In this document: positions 43,932 through 52,016 of the stretch, piece by piece | How positions within the stretch are numbered: the stretch's first letter is position 1 | Layout: every line of letters begins with the position of its first letter | Assembly: GCA_040081265.1 (NCBI GenBank) | Contig: JBEBGV010000009.1 | Span: 30,878-94,877, forward strand | Origin: JBEBGV01 sp040081265 | GTDB taxonomy: Bacteria; Acidobacteriota; Vicinamibacteria; Vicinamibacterales; UBA2999 | Direction: 5' to 3' | Length of the DNA: 64,000 nucleotides | Notes under the pieces: generated by a model | Database searches by the model: none | What the model was told of the DNA's origin: nothing | Seen by the model: the letters and a program-made list of their open reading frames with translations, nothing else | Position numbers and translations under genes: made by a program

Positions 43932-44813
43932 CTATCGGAACCAGGTCCCGGCCAGGGTGTCGAGATCACCGGGCCGGCCGCTGACAGGGAGGAACTCCAG
44001 GTACCGCCGAAGGTTGCCGTACCGATGCAACAAGGTGTGGACGAGGAGTCGCTGGGGCGGGACGGCCGCCATGTCCACACCGTAGCCCCTCAAGACTTCG
44101 CTCATCAAGCCTGGTTCTGCTCCGGTCAGGTAGATGCCAACCGCCGCGAACTCGTACTCTGGCGCGCCGAGAACGGCAGGCTCAAAGTCGATCAGTCCAG
44201 AGAGCCGCCATTGGCCTTCGGTCTCGTCAACCAGGATGTGCTCACGCATGATTTCGGTGTGCAGCAACACGCGAGTGCCGTCGTCGAGAGGCATCCATCG
44301 CGCGACGAAGTCGTCGATGGCCTCGAGCCACGGAGACCGAAGTCCCTTCTCCTGGTGGCGCGCGCGGCACGAGAGGGCCTGTTCGCTGATGAACTTGCCC
44401 CAGTCCAGCGCGAACGGCTCGCGGGGCGCCGGGACAACCGCGTGCAGCTCCCGGATCGCCACGCCCACCGCGTGCATCAGAGTGCGCCGCGTGTCGGCGT
44501 CCAGGTCGTTCCAGGCGTCATCAAGTGACCGGCCTGTGAGACGTGTCATCGCAACGTAGAGCCAGCCGCCGTACTCACCGGCGTCGATCAGGCGTGGTGT
44601 AGGAACCGAGGGCCTCCCGTGAAGGCATCGCAGTGCCGCCACCTCCGCGTCGAAGTGGTGCGCTTCGTCGGCTGGGAACAGCTTGATGACGGAGTTCGTT
44701 CCTGCGCCAAAAACCGGAACCGATCCGGTTGTGAAGGCGTGCACGTCATCGCCAAGCGAGTGACGAGCACGAATGTCGTCGGCGACCTTACGGCTCTCGT
44801 CCGGAGCGGTCAT
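43932..44813 (-). CDS. Phosphotransferase-fold protein (APH/choline kinase type) with altered catalytic loop
   Basis: A 293-residue protein with the aminoglycoside-phosphotransferase fold. VIKLF near 43-47 carries the ATP-binding lysine, and LIDFEPA the metal-binding Asp. The catalytic loop reads LHTEIMREHIL instead of the usual HxDxxxxN, so the catalytic Asp is Glu and the Asn is His. It may be a substrate-specific variant or a weakly active one. It is the last gene of a minus-strand series after MFS and epimerase-like genes. I would not call it a resistance gene. Confidence 0.72.
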   Translation of the reverse strand: MTAPDESRKVADDIRARHSLGDDVHAFTTGSVPVFGAGTNSVIKLFPADEAHHFDAEVAALRCLHGRPSVPTPRLIDAGEYGGWLYVAMTRLTGRSLDDAWNDLDADTRRTLMHAVGVAIRELHAVVPAPREPFALDWGKFISEQALSCRARHQEKGLRSPWLEAIDDFVARWMPLDDGTRVLLHTEIMREHILVDETEGQWRLSGLIDFEPAVLGAPEYEFAAVGIYLTGAEPGLMSEVLRGYGVDMAAVPPQRLLVHTLLHRYGNLRRYLEFLPVSGRPGDLDTLAGTWFR

Positions 44814-44845
44814 CGCGAAAGAAGTGGGACTGACCGTGCATCGGC

Positions 44846-45739
44846 CTAGGCACGGGTCAGCAAGTCCTTGAGTGCAGCCTCGAGATCGGGGTGCGCAAAC
44901 GTGAAACCTGTCGACTGGGCACGAGCGGGAATGGCGCGCTGGCCACTCAGCACCATCGCTTCAGCCATCTCTCCGAGCACAAAGGACAAGGCGAATCTGG
45001 GCGCCGGCATGATCGCCGGGCGATGCAGAACCCGGCCAAGCGTCTGGGCAAAGACGGCGTTGGTGACCGGCTCCGGCGCGGAGAGGTTGGTCGGACCGCG
45101 GAAGCGGGCGTCATCGATCGCGAACATCACCAGGCGCACCCAGTCGTCGCGGTGAATCCACGGCCAGAACTGGCGGCCGTCGCCCATGGGCCCACCCAGA
45201 CCGAGCTTGAACGGCAGGAGAAGGCGCGCGAGCGCTCCCGCCCGGGCATCGAGGACCAGTCCCGTCCGCAGCAAGACCACCCGTCCGCGTTCCGACGCCT
45301 TGCTCGCCTCCGCTTCCCACTTTCGGCACAGCGACGCAAGAAAACCATGCCCGGCGAGCGACATCTCAGTGATGACCTCGTCGCCGCAGGCGCCGTAGTA
45401 GCCGACCGCCGACGCGTTCAACAGCACCGCGCCGTTCTCACGCTCCTTGAGCACGCTGACGATCGAGCGCGTTGACGTCACCCGGCTGTCCACGAGCACC
45501 GCCTTGCGCTCTTCGGTCCATCGCCCCTTGTCGATGGGCTCTCCGGCCAGGTTGACGACCGCGTCGGCGCGCCCCAGCTCGTTGGTCCACGTCGCTCGTG
45601 GTTCGGCGGGATTCCATGCGATGTGATTGGCGGCGGTGGGGCGGCGTGTCAGGACTCGCACGTCGTCGCCCCGAGCCTGCAGCTGAGTGCTCAGGGCTCG
45701 CCCCAGAAAACCGGTGCCTCCCGCGATGACGATGCGCAT
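44846..45739 (-). CDS. TIGR01777 family NAD(P)-dependent epimerase-like protein
   Basis: A 297-residue SDR protein. The Rossmann loop GGTGFLGRAL is at the N-terminus, followed by NLAGEPIDKGRW, SAVGYYG (tyrosine motif) and the family C-terminal DUF1731-like domain with PVTNAVFAQTLGRVLHRP. TIGR01777/YfcH proteins are common but their substrate is unknown. The start ATG overlaps the MFS stop by one base (TAATG), so it is translationally coupled to the transporter. Confidence 0.88.
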   Translation of the reverse strand: MRIVIAGGTGFLGRALSTQLQARGDDVRVLTRRPTAANHIAWNPAEPRATWTNELGRADAVVNLAGEPIDKGRWTEERKAVLVDSRVTSTRSIVSVLKERENGAVLLNASAVGYYGACGDEVITEMSLAGHGFLASLCRKWEAEASKASERGRVVLLRTGLVLDARAGALARLLLPFKLGLGGPMGDGRQFWPWIHRDDWVRLVMFAIDDARFRGPTNLSAPEPVTNAVFAQTLGRVLHRPAIMPAPRFALSFVLGEMAEAMVLSGQRAIPARAQSTGFTFAHPDLEAALKDLLTRA

Positions 45740-47037
45740 TACTGTCGGACCTCAATCGGGATGCGATTGGCCTCGGCCTCGCCTGCCGCCAGGTCGACGC
45801 GACTCAGCACCAGCGCACCGACCACAAAAAAGACAATGACCGAAAGAATCGCTGCACGACTCGATCCAAACATCGTGATCGACGCAGCGAAGAGCGCGGG
45901 TCCGGCGACACCTGCGAACTTCTCGAAGACGGAGAAGAAGCCGAAGTACTCCGACGATTTGTCCCGTGGAATCATCCGCGCGAACATCGACCGACTGAGC
46001 GCCTGACTTCCACCCTGGACCATGCCAACGAGAAAGGCGAGCACGAAGAAGTGCAGCGCCGTCGTCATGAAATATCCGAGGATGCTGATGCCGGTGTAGA
46101 CCGCCAGGGCAAGAAAGACCGCGCGCTTTGCACCGATGACGCCTGCCAGCGAACCGAAAAGGAACGAGAACGGGACGCCCACGAACTGCACGACAACGAA
46201 TGCGGCGATCTGCGCATTCTGATCGATGCCAACTTCGGCGCCATAGATGGCCGCCATCCTGATGATCGTCTGGATGCCGTCGTTGTAGAGCAGAAACGCC
46301 AGGAGCATGAGGAATGCCTGACGATAGGTGCGAAGCTCGTTGAACGTGCGGCGGACCTGCGCGAACGCTCCGATGCGTCTGCCGGAGGGTCTGGTGGCCG
46401 GCGGCTCTGCCACAGTACGCAGCAGGGGCAGCGAAAAGACCAGCCACCAGGCAGCGACGCTCAGGAAGGACAGCTTGATTGCGGCCACAGTCCCTGACAG
46501 GCCGAACGTCTGGGGCGACAGAATCCACGCCAGGTTGACGATCAGCAGGACCCCGCCCCCGAGATATCCCATCGCATATCCGGCCGTCGACACGCGGTCC
46601 ATTTCCTCAGGGGCGGCGATATGGGGCAGGAGTGAGTCGTAGAACACGAAACTGGCCGCAATCGCGATGTTCGCGATGACGAAGACCGTCAACGCAAACA
46701 GCCAGTCGCCTCTCGTGATGAACGTCATCGACACGGTCGCGCAGACGCCAATGATCATGAACACGACCAGCAGTCGCTTCTTGGCTGCGTGAAGGTCGGC
46801 GATCGCACCCAGCAGGGGGCCCAGGACCGCCGTGATCGCCACGGCGATGGTCGTCGCCCACGCGAACCTGGTGGTGGCCACCGCGGGCGGCAGGTCGGCG
46901 GCGGCAAAGGTGGCGAAGAACGGGGGGAACACGGCGGTGATGATCGTGGTCTGGAACGCGGAGTTGGCCCAGTCATACATGGCCCACGCCCGGAGCTCAG
47001 GTCGGGTCAGGCCGACGCGCGCAAGAAGGCTGGCCAT
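45739..47037 (-). CDS. MFS transporter, UMF1/Atg22-like
   Basis: A 432-residue protein with 12 predicted membrane segments. The opening ELRAWAMYDWANSAFQTTI and LLYNDGIQTIIRMAA are hallmarks of the UMF1/Atg22 family, which in fungi exports amino acids from vacuoles; bacterial roles are unclear. ATG 47037 is three bases after the upstream ATPase stop. The epimerase-like gene overlaps its stop. No substrate can be assigned. Confidence 0.88.
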   Translation of the reverse strand: MASLLARVGLTRPELRAWAMYDWANSAFQTTIITAVFPPFFATFAAADLPPAVATTRFAWATTIAVAITAVLGPLLGAIADLHAAKKRLLVVFMIIGVCATVSMTFITRGDWLFALTVFVIANIAIAASFVFYDSLLPHIAAPEEMDRVSTAGYAMGYLGGGVLLIVNLAWILSPQTFGLSGTVAAIKLSFLSVAAWWLVFSLPLLRTVAEPPATRPSGRRIGAFAQVRRTFNELRTYRQAFLMLLAFLLYNDGIQTIIRMAAIYGAEVGIDQNAQIAAFVVVQFVGVPFSFLFGSLAGVIGAKRAVFLALAVYTGISILGYFMTTALHFFVLAFLVGMVQGGSQALSRSMFARMIPRDKSSEYFGFFSVFEKFAGVAGPALFAASITMFGSSRAAILSVIVFFVVGALVLSRVDLAAGEAEANRIPIEVRQ

Positions 47038-47040
47038 GGA

Positions 47041-48186
47041 TCAGAACGTGTGCCTGGCGATCCACTCGCGCAACAGCGAGTCGACCACGACATATTTCGG
47101 GCCTTCCTTGATCAGCAGATCCTGGCGGACCAGTGCACCGAGCGAGGTCTGAATGCTCGACGCACCGCCGAGTCGGTGCCGCGCCCGGGTGTCGGCCGAC
47201 AGGAGTTCGCGACCGCTCTGCAGCACGACGGCGCGGAGGACGCCGCGTTGCGCCAGGGTCAGCCGCTGCCAGATCGCCTCGAACATCGGGTCCTGTTCGC
47301 CGAGCAGGCGCGCCAGCGTCGCGTGAAGATGGTCGAGGCCGGCCTTCTTTCCGCCGGCGGCCCGCACATCGTCCCAGGTTTCGTGCGCCAGACGCTGCAC
47401 GTCATATGGCAGGTTTCCGGCGAGATCGACGATGGCGGCACCCAGCCCGGCTTCGGGACGGAGGCCGCTCTTCGCAAAACGCTCCTCGATGAAGGCCGCG
47501 AAGATGTCTGGCGGGATCTTCTGCAGTCGCATGACGGGGCCTGCCTTGTAGAAGGGTCGACGCGGCCCGATCATCTGCTCCATCAGAGACGGCTCAGAGC
47601 CGGCAAACACGTAGCCTACTGTCCGCTGATGCTGCGCGGCCGCGCGCAGGGCGTGCTCGACGCTTCCGCCGTTGAACGCATCGATGGCCTGGAACTCGTC
47701 GAGGGCGACGACAACCGTTCGCTTCCGCTCGGACGCGAGCCGACCGGGAAGCGCGAAGACCTCGTTGGCCAGCCGGTTGATGTCTCGCGACGAGGTGACC
47801 GCGGGAAACGCCACTGAGAATCGACCGACCCCGCCCTCGTCTGGCTCATAGCGCATCTCCGGCTGCGTCGAGGTAATCGCGCCGAGAAGCCACGAGCGCG
47901 CGCGCTCCCACCGGGTTTCGACCGAGGCCAGGGCCCGGGCGTAGCCCTCGAGGAACGACACGTAGGAGCTGTAGCTGCTGACGGTGACCTCGACCGTGAG
48001 CATGCCTCGACGCTCGAGAACGGCCAGCGCCCGCCTGATCAGGGAGGACTTGCCGTAGCGGCGCGGGGAGATCAGGAAGACTTTCTGCGCCGACGTCAGG
48101 TCCGACACGAGCCGGTCGAGCTCGGTTTCGCGGTCCACGAAGGCACCGCCGGGAACGACTTCGCCGTAGACGAAAGGGTTGTCCAT
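47041..48186 (-). CDS. AAA ATPase of the archaeal-type ATPase_2 (PF01637-like) group with C-terminal winged helix
   Basis: A 381-residue P-loop ATPase. The N-terminus NPFVYGEVVPGGAFVDRETELDRL leads to Walker A SPRRYGKSSL near 40-49 and Walker B VVVALDEFQAI. A C-terminal region (about 300-380, LAQRGVLRAVVLQ through LGALVRQDLLIKEGPKYVVVDSLLREWI) looks like a winged helix. These STAND-like ATPases have unclear roles; a DNA-linked switch is possible. The gene lies 91 bases after hisA and is preceded by three 21-bp iterons, so self-regulation is an attractive idea. No restriction-nuclease (DUF234) domain is present. Confidence 0.8.
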   Translation of the reverse strand: MDNPFVYGEVVPGGAFVDRETELDRLVSDLTSAQKVFLISPRRYGKSSLIRRALAVLERRGMLTVEVTVSSYSSYVSFLEGYARALASVETRWERARSWLLGAITSTQPEMRYEPDEGGVGRFSVAFPAVTSSRDINRLANEVFALPGRLASERKRTVVVALDEFQAIDAFNGGSVEHALRAAAQHQRTVGYVFAGSEPSLMEQMIGPRRPFYKAGPVMRLQKIPPDIFAAFIEERFAKSGLRPEAGLGAAIVDLAGNLPYDVQRLAHETWDDVRAAGGKKAGLDHLHATLARLLGEQDPMFEAIWQRLTLAQRGVLRAVVLQSGRELLSADTRARHRLGGASSIQTSLGALVRQDLLIKEGPKYVVVDSLLREWIARHTF

Positions 48187-48192
48187 CTGTGC

Positions 48193-48255
48193 TCACGTCG
48201 ATCCACGTAACCGATACGTCGATCAACGTAACGGTTACGTTGGATAACGTAACCG
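48193..48255 (-). repeat. Three tandem 21-bp iterons upstream of the ATPase gene
   Basis: Reading the minus strand, three abutting 21-bp units occupy 48255-48235, 48234-48214 and 48213-48193. Each begins CGGTTACGT or CCGTTACGT and contains a second ACGT part; units 2 and 3 match at 17 of 21 bases. Each unit is itself a dyad (for example GTTACGT then ACGTAAC). The 21-base period puts the units on one face of DNA. The array ends six bases before the start codon, so a bound protein would block the promoter or initiation. It is a probable operator. Confidence 0.75.
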
Positions 48256-48277
48256 AAGGCGACGGTCAGATCAAGGA

Positions 48278-48970
48278 TTAGTCCCGGGGCGGGCGCACCA
48301 GGGGCAGCTGGCCGGTATAGACCGCCATGCCGACCACGGCATCGACGCCCTCGCGGTCGAGGTGGTCGATCTCGTCCCAGGTCGTGATGCCTCCGGCCGC
48401 GGTCACCCGTCGGCTGGTGGCCCGACGGACGGCGAGGATCGCGCCCAGGTCGGTGCCACGCATGAGTCCCTCGAGATCGACATGCGTATAGAGGAACTCG
48501 GAGCAGTAGGGCTCGAGGGCGCGGACCGCGTCGGTCGTCGTGACCGGCAGGGTTGTCTTCCAGCCATGGATGACGACCTGCCCGCCACGACTGTCGACCG
48601 CTGCAATGACCCGATCCGCTCCAATGGCGTCGGCCAGCTCGCGGGCAAAGGTCGTGTTCACGCCGTCAGGCGTGAACAGGGCCGAGCTGGCAATGACGGC
48701 GTGCGCGCCCGCGGCCAGGACGGCGCGTGCCCGTTCGACGCTGCGGATGCCGCCGCCGACGCGGCAGGGGAGCTGTGCGCAGACGCGCCCGACGAATTCG
48801 GCGTTGTCACCGCGGCCCATGGCCGCGTCGAGGTCGATCAGCTGGACGCGCGGGAAGGGCGAAAACCGCTCGATCCAGACGGCGGGGTCGCTGGCTTCGA
48901 GGGCCAGCTTCTCGCCCTGGACCAGCTGCACGATGCGATTGTTCTGGAGGTCGATGGAGGGAATCAGCAT
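48278..48970 (-). CDS. hisA: Phosphoribosylformimino-5-aminoimidazole carboxamide ribotide isomerase
   Basis: A 230-residue TIM-barrel enzyme of histidine synthesis. It starts with LIPSIDLQNNRIVQLVQG and has LIDLDAAMG with the first catalytic Asp, CRVGGGIRSVE, THVDLEGLMRGTDL with the second Asp region, and TAAGGITTWDEI. It isomerises ProFAR to PRFAR. ATG 48970 is 20 bases after the hisF stop. It is the last recognisable his gene; the ATPase gene follows after the iterons. Confidence 0.93.
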   Translation of the reverse strand: MLIPSIDLQNNRIVQLVQGEKLALEASDPAVWIERFSPFPRVQLIDLDAAMGRGDNAEFVGRVCAQLPCRVGGGIRSVERARAVLAAGAHAVIASSALFTPDGVNTTFARELADAIGADRVIAAVDSRGGQVVIHGWKTTLPVTTTDAVRALEPYCSEFLYTHVDLEGLMRGTDLGAILAVRRATSRRVTAAGGITTWDEIDHLDREGVDAVVGMAVYTGQLPLVRPPRD

Positions 48971-48990
48971 AGGGAATGGGCACCCCGACG

Positions 48991-49746
48991 TCAGAGGCGG
49001 ACCGGAATGCCCTCGGTGCGCAGGAACTGTTTCAGGCTGGTCACGCTCGTGTCGGCGTAGTGAAAAATCGATGCCGCCAGGGCCGCGTCGGCGTGGCCGG
49101 CCCTGAAGACGTCGGCAAAGTGCTGGAGCCCGCCGGCGCCACCCGACGCGATGACCGGGATGTTGACCGCGTCCGACACGGCGGCGGTCATCTCGCAATC
49201 GAACCCGGAGCGCGTGCCGTCGCGGTCCATCGACGTCAGGAGAATCTCACCCGCGCCGCGGGCCTCCGCTTCGCGCGCCCACTCGACCGCATCCCGCGCA
49301 GCGTCAGAGGTGCCGCTGCGGACATAGACCGCGTACCCTCCTTCGCGCCGCTTGGCGTCGATGGCCACGATCACCGCCTGGCTCCCATAGCGTCCGGCCA
49401 GCGTGGTGATGAGTGCCGGATTCTTCAGTGCGGCGGTGTTCAGGCTGACCTTGTCGGCACCTGCGTCGACGACCGCGGCGGCGTCGTCTTCGGACCTGAT
49501 TCCTCCGCCCACGGTCAGGGGCAGGAATATCTCTGCGGCGACCGCGCGGATTGTCTGCGCCAGTGTCTTGCGGGTTTCGATCGTGGCGGTAATGTCGAGG
49601 ACAACGACCTCGTCGATGCCCTCCACGTTGTATCGGCGGGCGAGCTCGGCCGGGTCGCCCGCGTGGCGCAGCTGCTGGAACTGGACACCCTTGACGACCT
49701 GTCCGTCGCGGACGTCCATGCACGCGATGATGCGCTTGGTCAGCAT
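48991..49746 (-). CDS. hisF: Imidazole glycerol phosphate synthase, cyclase subunit
   Basis: A 251-residue TIM barrel with all HisF marks: LTKRIIACMDVRDGQVVKGVQF, the catalytic Asp in ACMDV, VVLDITAT, TVGGGIRSEDDAAAVVDAGADKVSLNT and LTSMDRDGTRSGFD. It joins PRFAR with ammonia from HisH to make imidazole glycerol phosphate and AICAR. The ATG lies two bases after the hisH stop. Here hisF precedes hisA, the reverse of the common order. Confidence 0.95.
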   Translation of the reverse strand: MLTKRIIACMDVRDGQVVKGVQFQQLRHAGDPAELARRYNVEGIDEVVVLDITATIETRKTLAQTIRAVAAEIFLPLTVGGGIRSEDDAAAVVDAGADKVSLNTAALKNPALITTLAGRYGSQAVIVAIDAKRREGGYAVYVRSGTSDAARDAVEWAREAEARGAGEILLTSMDRDGTRSGFDCEMTAAVSDAVNIPVIASGGAGGLQHFADVFRAGHADAALAASIFHYADTSVTSLKQFLRTEGIPVRL

Positions 49747-49748
49747 GG

Positions 49749-50366
49749 TCAGGCGACCGTCACGGCACAGACCGCGAGGAAGTTGCGCAGGATCTGCAGG
49801 CCCGCATCGCTCGATTTTTCCGGATGAAACTGGACGCCGAACACGTGTCCGCGTTCCACCGCCGCGGCGAAGGGTTCACCGTGATACGTCTCACCCACGC
49901 AGTCGGGGGTCACCGGTGCGGCGTAGGAATGCGTGAAGTAGACGTAGGCGCCTGGCGCCAGGCCCTGGAGCAAGCGTGACGGCTTCGGTAACGCGAGCGC
50001 ATTCCACCCCACATGCGGGACCTTGACGCGCCCGACCGCGTCGCCACGAAGACGTGTGACCCGCCCCGGGAGGACGCCAAGACCCGCCACGCCAGGAGCC
50101 TCGTCGCTGCCCTCGAAGAGCCACTGCATGCCGACGCAGATTCCCAGGAGAGGCGTCCCCTGGTCGACTGCTCCGCGAATGGCGCGGTGCCAGGCCCCGT
50201 CCAGCGCCCTGGTCACGCCGAAGTGCCCGACACCAGGGACGATCACCGCGGACGCACCTGCGAGGCTCTCAGGCGACTCAGGTACCACGAAGTCAGCCCC
50301 GAGGGCGGTCAATGCCTTCTTCACGGACGTCAGGTTGCCGGCGCCGTAGTCGATCAGCGCAATCAC
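49749..50366 (-). CDS. hisH: Imidazole glycerol phosphate synthase, glutamine amidotransferase subunit
   Basis: A 205-residue class I amidotransferase. The start IALIDYGAGNLTSVKKAL, the nucleophile elbow GICVGMQWLF with the catalytic Cys, and VQFHPEKSS with the His/Glu pair are all present. It supplies ammonia from glutamine to HisF. GTG 50366 overlaps the hisB stop by four bases (GTGA), a better choice than an upstream start inside hisB. Confidence 0.95.
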   Translation of the reverse strand: MIALIDYGAGNLTSVKKALTALGADFVVPESPESLAGASAVIVPGVGHFGVTRALDGAWHRAIRGAVDQGTPLLGICVGMQWLFEGSDEAPGVAGLGVLPGRVTRLRGDAVGRVKVPHVGWNALALPKPSRLLQGLAPGAYVYFTHSYAAPVTPDCVGETYHGEPFAAAVERGHVFGVQFHPEKSSDAGLQILRNFLAVCAVTVA

Positions 50367-50977
50367 AGCAGCCCTTTGGTGCTCGGCAACATCTTCGCGA
50401 GTCTGGCGTCCTTTGCGCACGCCACCCGAAGCGCTCGCGCAAATGCCTTGAACACCGCTTCGACGTGGTGGTGGCTCGAACGCCCGTAGAGGACTTTTAC
50501 GTGGACGTTGGCGCGTGCGCCCTGCGCGAAGCCGCCGAAGAAGTCGTGCACCAGTTCGCCCTGCAGGTCACCGACCATACGCACCTTGAGCTTGAGGTCG
50601 ACGACGGCATGAGGACGGCCACTCAGGTCGACAGCGGCAAGGCCGAGGGTCTCGTCCATCGGCATCAGGAAGTACCCCGCTCGATTGATGCCCTTGCGAT
50701 CGCCGAGCGCCGTGAGCAGGGACTCGCCGAGCGCGATGCCAATGTCTTCAACGGTGTGGTGCTGGTCAACGTCGAGGTCGCCCGTGGCGTGGAGCGTGAG
50801 GTCGAATCCGCCGTGTCGTGCGAACAACTCGAGCATGTGATCGAGGAAACGAATGCCGGTGCTGACGTCGTAGCGACCCTCGCCGTCAACAACGAGCCTT
50901 CCCGCAATCTGCGTCTCGGTCGTCCGCCGGTCAAAGGCACTCTGGCGTGCGCGGATCCGGCGTGAAGCTGGGCTCAT
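50363..50977 (-). CDS. hisB: Imidazoleglycerol-phosphate dehydratase
   Basis: A 204-residue monofunctional HisB dehydratase. Metal-binding histidine motifs are FLDHMLELFARHG, DVDQHHTVEDIGI and GRSSHHHVEAVFKAFARAL. It removes water from imidazole glycerol phosphate. The N-terminus has a short basic extension. The ATG overlaps the hisC stop by four bases. No phosphatase domain is fused, so histidinol-phosphate phosphatase must be elsewhere. Confidence 0.95.
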   Translation of the reverse strand: MSPASRRIRARQSAFDRRTTETQIAGRLVVDGEGRYDVSTGIRFLDHMLELFARHGGFDLTLHATGDLDVDQHHTVEDIGIALGESLLTALGDRKGINRAGYFLMPMDETLGLAAVDLSGRPHAVVDLKLKVRMVGDLQGELVHDFFGGFAQGARANVHVKVLYGRSSHHHVEAVFKAFARALRVACAKDARLAKMLPSTKGLL

Positions 50978-52014
50978 CGTGATGTCCTCGCGGCGTGCAC
51001 CGACTCCAGCGCTTCAATCGCGCGGTCCGTGTGCTCCACCATCCCGGTCGTGATGCGGAGGCAGCCTGGTGTGATCGTGTCCTTCGATCGGTCTCTCACG
51101 TGGATCTTCCGTGCGGCCAGTGCGGCCAGATACGGTTCGGCATCCTCGCCCACTCTGACGAGCACGTAGTTCGCGGCACTCTCCCAGAACTGGAGGCCGA
51201 GTCGCCGGCAGGCGGCGTACAAACGCTCACGCGATTGATGCACCTGGGCTGCATAGCGGGGCAGGAAATCGGTATCGGCGATCGCTGCCTCGAGTGCGGT
51301 CAGCGCGACACCATTGATGTTGAATGGCAGGGTCACAGCCCGCACCGGGTCAAGGGCCTGAGGCTGCCCGATCACCGCGCCCACCCGCATGCCGGCGAGG
51401 CCATACGCCTTGGAGAAGGTGCGACCGACGAGCACGTTCGGAAATCTGGACAGTTCCCCGAGAAAGCTGCGGCCGCCGAACTCGATGTACGCCTCGTCGA
51501 TGAACACGATGGCCGAGGGGGCGGCGCTGGCGATCTGCTCGAGATCCGCGATGGAGATGAGCTGCCCGGTCGGATTGTTCGGCGTGTTCAGGAAGATCAT
51601 CCGGGTTCGGGGCGTAATCGCCTCGATGACCGCGCTCGTTGGGAAGGCGAGGCCCGGTGCAGGGCTGATTCGAACCGGGGTGGCGCCGGCAGCGATCGTC
51701 GAATTGGGGTACGGATCGAATGCCGGCAACGGCACGATGGTTTCGGCGTCGTGGATGCGTTGCCGCGAGATGTGGCCAATGGCCGCCATCAGAATGCCTT
51801 CGTCCAGGCCATTGGTGAGCAGCACCCACTCCGGGTCGACACCGAACAGCCGGGCACAAGCCACCACCGCGTCGGTGTACTCCGGATATGCAGAGATATC
51901 CACCGGCGACAGACGGGCAAGGGCCTCGACGACGCGTGGCGAGCAGCCCCCGGTATTCTCATTCAGGTGGAGACGGAGCCCCTGACCCGGATCTGGATAA
52001 CCTTGAATTCGCAT
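50974..52014 (-). CDS. hisC: Histidinol-phosphate aminotransferase
   Basis: A 346-residue fold-type I PLP enzyme. LHLNENTGGCSPRVVEAL begins the protein; FLNTPNNPTGQ, FIDEAYIEFGG and RTFSKAYGLAGMRVGAVIG (PLP lysine) follow. It converts imidazole acetol phosphate to histidinol phosphate with glutamate. The ATG is two bases after the hisD stop and the stop overlaps hisB. Length is normal. Confidence 0.94.
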   Translation of the reverse strand: MRIQGYPDPGQGLRLHLNENTGGCSPRVVEALARLSPVDISAYPEYTDAVVACARLFGVDPEWVLLTNGLDEGILMAAIGHISRQRIHDAETIVPLPAFDPYPNSTIAAGATPVRISPAPGLAFPTSAVIEAITPRTRMIFLNTPNNPTGQLISIADLEQIASAAPSAIVFIDEAYIEFGGRSFLGELSRFPNVLVGRTFSKAYGLAGMRVGAVIGQPQALDPVRAVTLPFNINGVALTALEAAIADTDFLPRYAAQVHQSRERLYAACRRLGLQFWESAANYVLVRVGEDAEPYLAALAARKIHVRDRSKDTITPGCLRITTGMVEHTDRAIEALESVHAARTSR

Positions 52015-52016
52015 GC

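Noticed and set aside
43932..44813. Aminoglycoside resistance gene
   Set aside because: Only the fold matches; the catalytic loop is altered and there is no mobile-element context.
46789..47817. A 342-codon plus-strand frame across the MFS and ATPase genes
   Set aside because: It spans two clear genes on the other strand and has no motif.
48193..48255. CRISPR-like array
   Set aside because: The three 21-bp units abut without spacers and each is a dyad, so they are operator iterons rather than CRISPR repeats.
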